Shown here one piece after another: positions 42,379 through 46,362 of a stretch of DNA of 46,362 nucleotides. The notes under the pieces were generated by a model. It made no database searches. It was not told the DNA's origin and saw nothing but the letters and a program-made list of their open reading frames with translations. Location: IMG/VR virus record IMGVR_UViG_3300032238_001861, positions 1-46,362 of that record; one strand, 5' to 3'. A program made the position numbers and the translations under genes. The DNA comes from a virus. Every line of letters starts with the position of its first letter. Position 1 is the stretch's first letter.

Positions 42379-43002
42379 CTACCTTTTTCTAATTATACCT
42401 CTAGACTGAAGATTATTTCGGGACGAATTTCTACTCTCCTGATAATGCTCTATTACAGGTGCTAGTCTTGGATACATGTTCCTGGTATGATCGAAAATAA
42501 AAGTATACTCAGGCGGAAGATTAAAATAGACAAGATCTGGAAATTCCCTTTGTGCAACTTGCATATTCTTTTGTTCCCAGGTTTCTGGTCTTGCCCTCTC
42601 TGCAGGAACAGCTTCATTCAATTGGATCCATCGATCAACAAATCTTTTTACTTTCTCATTATTCCTAAGGAAAAGTGTACCAGATAACGCTTCGTCTTTT
42701 CTCCATTTGAAGTCTTCAGTTCTATAAGCTATATCACAATTAAGATCTGGTATTAAACTGGGGTAAGACTTAAACACAGCATCAACATCCACACATAGAA
42801 GATCTTGATTACGATCTTCTAAGCATTTCCTAATAAAATAAGCCTTGTAGTGTGTGTTCTTTTCCCATGATCCCAGATCTTTAATTGGATGTAAATAATA
42901 GGGAAGATTGAATTGTTGGAGTGACGTTTTAAGCTTTTGCGCTAACTCTTCGTATCTCGTTCCTTCCGTGTAATAAGCGATTACTAAAAATTGGGGGCTC
43001 AT
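42379..43002 (-). CDS. Glycosyltransferase-like protein (DXD), first gene of the glycan island
   Basis: This is a 207-residue protein with KAYFIRKCLEDRNQDLLCVD and VDVDAVFKSYPS (D72, D74) as the metal-binding DXD, like its neighbours at 40211 and 41008. The SGTLFLRNNEKVKRFVDRWI block at residues about 109-128 is characteristic of this transferase group (GT77-like/nucleotide-diphospho-sugar transferase). It leads the whole minus-strand island from the 43003-43155 spacer, where a TATAATATTA element lies upstream of the ATG. The donor sugar is unknown. Confidence 0.7.
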   Translation of the reverse strand: MSPQFLVIAYYTEGTRYEELAQKLKTSLQQFNLPYYLHPIKDLGSWEKNTHYKAYFIRKCLEDRNQDLLCVDVDAVFKSYPSLIPDLNCDIAYRTEDFKWRKDEALSGTLFLRNNEKVKRFVDRWIQLNEAVPAERARPETWEQKNMQVAQREFPDLVYFNLPPEYTFIFDHTRNMYPRLAPVIEHYQESRNSSRNNLQSRGIIRKR

Positions 43003-43155
43003 AGGTATCTTAATATTATATGAATCATAGCCCGGGATTTACTTCGTAAAAATTTTAGTCCCTCCCTAGAAAATAGTTTCACGGAAATTAAAAATATTTC
43101 TACATGAAATAATTTGACATCTTTCTATATATAAGTTATTGATATCTTGTTTTTA
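43003..43155. promoter_or_regulatory. Divergent intergenic region with promoter-like elements
   Basis: This spacer separates the glycan island (minus) from the plus-strand gene at 43156. On the minus strand it has TCATATAATATTA about 12-24 bases before ATG 43002. On the plus strand CTATATATAAG (43125-43135) lies 20 bases before ATG 43156, with TTGACA (43114-43119) six bases before it, too close for a sigma-70 -35. The plus element matches the ATATATA(A/G) series. The minus element is weaker. No gene seen. Confidence 0.5.
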
Positions 43156-43872
43156 ATGAAAACGCTTAAACCATATTGGTTTCTAGAAAGTCCGGTTGAT
43201 ACTGAACATAAGTATTATGTTCTGATGGGTTATTTGACTAAAATAAAGAAAAGTTTTGATAAACCTGGATTTGAAAAGGGATTTAAAGAACTTCTTCTTC
43301 TTAAAAAAGATCTAGAAAATTTTGATAGTAACACAGAATTTTCTCAGAAAACTATGGCAAATATGCCAGACAAAGAAAGGGATTTATTTTATACTATTTT
43401 GGACAAAAATTTGGACAAAATTGATGAAATAGAGAAGATAGTACAGAAATCGATAAAAACAATAAACGATTTCCTAGATAGCAACAAAGAAGCTTATGAC
43501 AAATACAACTCATTGGTTGAGATACAGACACACTGTACTAGATACAATCTTTGGGATCAGGGTTTTTTAATTGTGAGAAAAAAAGACGCTGAATTTATGA
43601 AGGTCTTCTCTTGGTTTTTTTCAGTCATTAAAATAGATCAGAAAGAAAACATAGCTTTGTTAATGACAGAAATGCTAGAACCCCCAATCCAAACAACTTT
43701 GGAGTTTGATGTTATTAAAGGATTTTTGAAAAAGAATCTTAAAGATTTTTCTGATATGCACGACTGTGTTCTTGTTGCAGAAGTTTCCCCCGTAATAGAC
43801 CTGGAAATAGGAACGGAAATAAGTAAGGAAAAATCTATAGAGATAATACTAAAAAATTACAAAAACTCCTAA
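43156..43872 (+). CDS. Hypothetical protein, 238 aa, helical
   Basis: This is a charged, largely helical soluble protein of unknown family (MKTLKPYWFLESPVDTEHKY onward). I start it at ATG 43156. A TTG three codons earlier is unnecessary and lies in the leader. Residues about 35-115 are Lys/Glu-rich and could form a coiled coil (SFDKPGFEKGFKELLLLKKD). The remainder is mixed alpha/beta. A CTATATATAAG promoter motif lies upstream. It ends four bases inside the convergent gene's stop, so the two 3' ends overlap. Function unknown. Confidence 0.6.
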   Translation: MKTLKPYWFLESPVDTEHKYYVLMGYLTKIKKSFDKPGFEKGFKELLLLKKDLENFDSNTEFSQKTMANMPDKERDLFYTILDKNLDKIDEIEKIVQKSIKTINDFLDSNKEAYDKYNSLVEIQTHCTRYNLWDQGFLIVRKKDAEFMKVFSWFFSVIKIDQKENIALLMTEMLEPPIQTTLEFDVIKGFLKKNLKDFSDMHDCVLVAEVSPVIDLEIGTEISKEKSIEIILKNYKNS

Positions 43873-43879
43873 AGTTTTT
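43861..43879. terminator. Possible weak bidirectional hairpin between convergent genes
   Basis: AAAAACT (43861-43867) and its complement AGTTTTT (43873-43879) flank a five-base loop that covers both stop codons. Every stem pair but one is A-T, so stability is low. T-runs follow on the plus side and A-runs precede it. It is placed where a shared terminator would be expected. Confidence 0.25.
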
Positions 43880-44423
43880 TTGCCCTTATTAAAGCTTTTA
43901 ATTCATCTGTTTCGCCTTGGGTGAATTCGTATCTACCATAAGGAAATCTATCAACTTCATACATTTCAACTTTTTCTGTACCATCTTTATCATCTGAAAC
44001 CACCTCTATTTTTGTTCCTTTTCTGTTAATGTAGAAATCAGCTCCTTTTCCGTCTTTAAAAGTTTTATTTCTTATAAAAAGAAGAGCTCCACCAGGCATA
44101 GTTAATTCTGGTTCATATTCTCCAGCTTCTATTATTCTTTCTATTTCTTGTATAATCTCTGAAATTAAAGCAAATGGTTTAGTTGCCAAGTCATCGATAT
44201 TAGATATTCCTAGATTTCTAGAGATGAAAGATGTGATTTCACTTTTTAAAAAAGGTTTTTCTAAGAACAAAGATTTTAAATCATCTACAAAGCTCTTGCT
44301 ACTATAACCTTGTTTAGGATCATTAGAGGAATGTTTAAAAGGTAATTCATAAGTTGATTCCCTATTTCCTGCTGCAGAGCTTTCAAAAATACTAAACTCT
44401 TTAAATGTTCTAATTTTCCTCAT
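43869..44423 (-). CDS. Putative internal/prohead-associated protein with capsid-targeting-like N-terminus
   Basis: This is a 184-residue protein. The N-terminus MRKIRTFKEFSIFESSAAGN resembles the T4 capsid-targeting sequence MKTYQEFIAEA. It contains an I-x-E|S site (IFE|S, cut after residue 14) of the type used by the T4 prohead protease gp21 ((L/I)xE|A/G/S). The rest is soluble alpha/beta (ERIIEAGEYEPELTMPGGAL, ADFYINRKGTKIEVVSD). No enzymatic motif seen. If the targeting signal is real, the protein is packed inside the head. Family unknown. It overlaps the 136-aa gene by four bases. Confidence 0.5.
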   Translation of the reverse strand: MRKIRTFKEFSIFESSAAGNRESTYELPFKHSSNDPKQGYSSKSFVDDLKSLFLEKPFLKSEITSFISRNLGISNIDDLATKPFALISEIIQEIERIIEAGEYEPELTMPGGALLFIRNKTFKDGKGADFYINRKGTKIEVVSDDKDGTEKVEMYEVDRFPYGRYEFTQGETDELKALIRAKKL

Positions 44424-44830
44424 ATTGGTCTTGAAAGTGTTATTTTTAATCTGTCTTTAAAAGACATTGGTTTGGATTTAAAAACCCCTTTTCCTATTTT
44501 TATAAGTTTGTCTTTTGTATAAACTGGATCCTGTAAATCTTTATCCTTTAATATTTGTAAGGGTTTACATTCCATATAATCATCCATTCCTTTTGGAATA
44601 ATATACGAAGAGTTTCTATTAACAACTAGAATATCACCAGGTACAGCCTTCATTTTTGTCCAAATTGGTTTTAAAACATCTATACCTGACATTTTCCCTT
44701 CTTTAGCGTAAGACTCTATACATTCTATATAAAAATCTTCCTTTACTTCGAAAAAATAGCCATCAGCATCTAAACCATATTTGGTGGGATTATCTTTTAT
44801 AAACTGATCTATTTTTTCTATTCTCCTCAT
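44420..44830 (-). CDS. Hypothetical protein, 136 aa
   Basis: This is a basic 136-residue protein of unknown family. It begins MRRIEKIDQFIKDNPTKYGL and ends KPMSFKDRLKITLSRPI. DGYFFEVKEDFYIECIES and AVPGDILVVNRNSSYIIP look like small beta-rich folds. IEKIDQFIKDN loosely resembles a targeting peptide, but without the E|S site, so I do not claim it. ATG 44830 lies eight bases beyond a CGATATATAAG motif. It leads the two-gene unit with the 184-aa gene. Confidence 0.5.
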   Translation of the reverse strand: MRRIEKIDQFIKDNPTKYGLDADGYFFEVKEDFYIECIESYAKEGKMSGIDVLKPIWTKMKAVPGDILVVNRNSSYIIPKGMDDYMECKPLQILKDKDLQDPVYTKDKLIKIGKGVFKSKPMSFKDRLKITLSRPI

Positions 44831-44891
44831 TTCTTCTTATATATCGGATTTTATCAAATAAAATGATATATAGAATAAAAGTATACAATCC
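44831..44891. promoter_or_regulatory. Divergent promoter region with two opposed GATATATA motifs
   Basis: The minus-strand motif CGATATATAAG (44836-44846) ends five bases before ATG 44830. The plus-strand motif TGATATATAGA (44864-44874) ends 17 bases before ATG 44892. Both have the same GATATATA(A/G) core, facing opposite directions in a 61-base spacer. This is the strongest single case for the motif being a promoter element. Confidence 0.55.
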
Positions 44892-45599
44892 ATGGTAATA
44901 AGAAAATATTCACAATTTATCTCCGAATCAAAATCTATTGCGGGGAATAAAAACCAAAACATGGCAATCTTAGAAAGTGAATATCTAAGAATGAAATCTG
45001 AAGGTTTATCAGAGAAAGAAATAAACGAAAATATATTTACTTCTCTTTTAGGATCATTAGGTGGAGGTTTTACAGATACTTTTAAAGATTATGTGATAGA
45101 CTGGGCAGCAGAAAAACTCGGAATTGATCCTTTTGATGATCAAGGACAGCCTTCTTTCTTTTACCAGCTTATAAGAAACGTAATTGAGGGTGTAAGTATT
45201 ACAGAATTAGGAAGCTATTTTGGAAAAGGATCTTGTAAAAATTGGGCAAGAGCAATAGTAGAAGGCTTATCCGAAACACTACAAGAAAGAGGAATAGATT
45301 ATTTGTTACCTAAACTTGGATTAAGACTAGATATGAATACCGGATTAGGTGCAACTATTTCTGCAGGATTAAGAGAAGCTCTTACAAACGCTATTAATGA
45401 TACAGGATTTATGAATAACATAGAAAATATGATAAGCGATAAGATCTGTGGATTTAATTTAGGTGATATATTATCCGGTAATATTTCACAAGGAGATAAA
45501 CAAAAATTAGCAGGAGAGATAGAAAAAGCTGAAACAAGAGATCCTGATATATTTACGAAAGCTATGAAAACTGGCTTATCTGATGTTATACAATTTTAA
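44892..45599 (+). CDS. Putative internal head protein with capsid-targeting-like N-terminus
   Basis: This is a 235-residue protein. MVIRKYSQFISESKSIAGNK at the start closely follows the T4 targeting pattern MKTYQEFIAEA, with an I-S-E|S site after residue 12. The rest is helical and Gly/Leu-rich, with a moderately hydrophobic central stretch (FTSLLGSLGGGFTDTFKDYV, LRLDMNTGLGATISAGLREA), without an obvious transmembrane helix. It may be a proteolytically processed prohead core or internal protein. No known domain recognised. Fifteen bases separate it from the next plus-strand gene. Confidence 0.55.
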   Translation: MVIRKYSQFISESKSIAGNKNQNMAILESEYLRMKSEGLSEKEINENIFTSLLGSLGGGFTDTFKDYVIDWAAEKLGIDPFDDQGQPSFFYQLIRNVIEGVSITELGSYFGKGSCKNWARAIVEGLSETLQERGIDYLLPKLGLRLDMNTGLGATISAGLREALTNAINDTGFMNNIENMISDKICGFNLGDILSGNISQGDKQKLAGEIEKAETRDPDIFTKAMKTGLSDVIQF

Positions 45600-45614
45600 A
45601 TTATATTAATTAAA

Positions 45615-45875
45615 ATGAATCAAAAAAACGTAAAAAAAAGGGAGATATTAAGCTACAAGGATTTTTTAAAAGTAATACAAGATCCTTGGAATCCTGAGAA
45701 TTTAAGTAAAGAAGACCGTACAGGATTTCATAAAATAACTCCGGAGGAAGCTTATGCTTATGTTGGATTCCAAGATCCTATATTCAAAGGAAGTTCCAAA
45801 ATTAACTATCCTGGATACGGAGCAACAGAAACCGGAAGTGCACAATCAATAGGTCTAACAGAAAAAAAGAATTAA
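45615..45875 (+). CDS. Small protein with targeting-like N-terminus, 86 aa
   Basis: This is an 86-residue protein. MNQKNVKKREILSYKDFLKV includes ILSYKDF, nearly the same as ILSFQEF at the start of the next protein and related to TFKEF and KYSQF in neighbours. Downstream are PEEAYAYVGFQDPIF and a Gly/Thr/Ser-rich end. No E|S/A/G cleavage site follows the motif, so processing is uncertain. Unknown family, likely head-associated by context. Its stop is one base before the start of the acidic protein. Confidence 0.5.
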   Translation: MNQKNVKKREILSYKDFLKVIQDPWNPENLSKEDRTGFHKITPEEAYAYVGFQDPIFKGSSKINYPGYGATETGSAQSIGLTEKKN

Positions 45876-45876
45876 A

Positions 45877-46362
45877 ATGGATAAAAAAATATTATCTTTT
45901 CAGGAATTTAGTTCCTTAAATCAAACCAACGTTCCTAAAATAAATTTTTGGAGTGATATGGAAATAGAAGAGGAGGAAGAGAAAGAATCAGAAGAAGGAA
46001 CTGAGGAAACAGATGAAGAATCTGACGATTCTGAAAAAACAGAAAAAAAGTCTAAGAAATCTGAAGTAGAAGACTCAGAAGAGGATACTGAAGAAGAAAC
46101 TGAGGAAGATACTGAAGAAGAAACTGAGGAAGATACTGAGGAAGACTCAGAAGAGGACACCGAGGAAGATACTGAAGAAGAAACTGAGGAAGACTCAGAA
46201 GAAGACACCGAGGAAGACTCAGAAGAAGACACCGAGGAAGATACTGAAGAAGAAACTGAGGAAGACTCAGAAGAAGACACCGAGGAAGATACTGAGGAAG
46301 ACTCAGAAGAAGAAACTGAGGAAGACTCAGAAGAAGAAACTGAGGAAGACTCAGAAGAGGAC
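45877..46362 (+). CDS. Extremely acidic repeat protein (3' end outside window)
   Basis: This plus-strand frame from ATG 45877 stays open for 162 codons to the right edge. The N-terminal 30 residues (MDKKILSFQEFSSLNQTNVP) contain the SFQEF targeting-like motif. From about residue 28 it becomes acidic. From about residue 66 it is an almost pure series of four-residue units EEDT, EEET, EEDS. Acidic proteins of this type are known in T4 prohead cores (gp67), and the acidic region may mimic DNA or act as scaffold. That role is inferred. The minus-strand Ser-rich reading opposite is a mirror of the repeat, not a gene. Confidence 0.68.
   Translation, partial: MDKKILSFQEFSSLNQTNVPKINFWSDMEIEEEEEKESEEGTEETDEESDDSEKTEKKSKKSEVEDSEEDTEEETEEDTEEETEEDTEEDSEEDTEEDTEEETEEDSEEDTEEDSEEDTEEDTEEETEEDSEEDTEEDTEEDSEEETEEDSEEETEEDSEED
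46072..46362 (+). repeat. 12-bp coding repeat array (E-E-D/E-T/S units)
   Basis: Near-continuous 12-base units such as GAAGACTCAGAA, GAGGAAGATACT and GAAGAAACTGAG run to the window's edge. Units differ mainly in synonymous or conservative positions, so the array likely expands and contracts by slippage while the acidic protein sequence is kept. Confidence 0.85.

Noticed and set aside
26082-43002. Island as a host-derived capsule or LPS operon, or a DNA-glycosylation system
   Set aside because: No membrane, export or chain-length genes and no T4-type DNA glucosyltransferase are recognised. Gene packing and base composition match the phage flanks. Virion or soluble-acceptor glycosylation remains the better, still unproven, reading.
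43114-43133. Sigma-70 promoter TTGACA/TATATA upstream of 43156
   Set aside because: The two hexamers are only six bases apart, not about 17. Only the ATATATA element, shared with other unit starts, is kept.
43147-43155. TTG start nine bases upstream of ATG 43156
   Set aside because: ATG 43156 gives the same protein without three extra codons. No ribosome-binding feature favours the TTG.
45921-46280. Minus-strand Ser-rich frame (SSESSSVSS repeats)
   Set aside because: It is the reverse complement of the acidic repeat. The plus-strand frame has a good start, follows the preceding gene by one base, and stays open to the edge.

Overview
The window is AT-rich, almost gap-free viral DNA. I read it as part of a large T4-type contractile-tailed phage (myovirus), probably infecting a member of the Bacteroidota. 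The phage assignment rests on a contiguous baseplate block with homologues of T4 gp25, gp6, a gp27-type hub, a gp5-type OB-fold spike and a gp53-type LysM protein, plus genes whose N-termini look like the T4 capsid-targeting peptide. The Bacteroidota suggestion is weaker. It comes from the low GC, A/T-rich start regions without Shine-Dalgarno sequences, and families such as GSCFA and WbqC. I recognise no tRNA, rRNA, CRISPR array or insertion sequence.

Layout. (1) 1-24143, minus strand: virion and baseplate genes. From upstream to downstream these are a 617-aa tube/baseplate protein, a LysM protein, the hub, a 980-aa protein with a 24-residue repeat array, the spike, a 1725-aa protein, a ribosomal S1-like protein with a clear terminator, an amidoligase-like enzyme, a structural protein, a free-standing homing-type endonuclease, a gene split by an in-frame TGA, gp25, gp6, an 82-aa protein and a very large protein running off the left edge. 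(2) 24163-26031, minus strand: small genes, including a Nudix hydrolase and a 54-aa basic peptide. (3) 26082-43002, minus strand: a 17-kb glycan island of about 25 tightly packed genes. It holds eleven glycosyltransferase-like proteins, six methyltransferases, two sugar epimerases, a PIG-L deacetylase, a KdsD-type isomerase, GSCFA and WbqC proteins, and a deletion-fused fcl/gmd pseudogene. (4) 43003-46362: small genes on both strands, several with capsid-targeting-like N-termini, ending in an extremely acidic repeat protein that runs off the right edge.

How the parts may work together (inference). I see no signal peptide, membrane segment, flippase, polymerase or lipid-linked initiating transferase in the island. 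That suggests a cytosolic glycan assembled on a virion protein or another soluble acceptor, not a capsule or LPS. The nearest known parallel is the chlorovirus-encoded cytosolic glycosylation pathway, which also uses fucose and methylated sugars. Here the GDP-fucose synthesis pair has been destroyed by deletion while a GT10 fucosyltransferase-like gene remains intact, so the phage may now depend on host GDP-fucose. An ATATATA(A/G) motif lies just upstream of many unit-leading start codons and is a candidate late promoter giving very short or leaderless transcripts.
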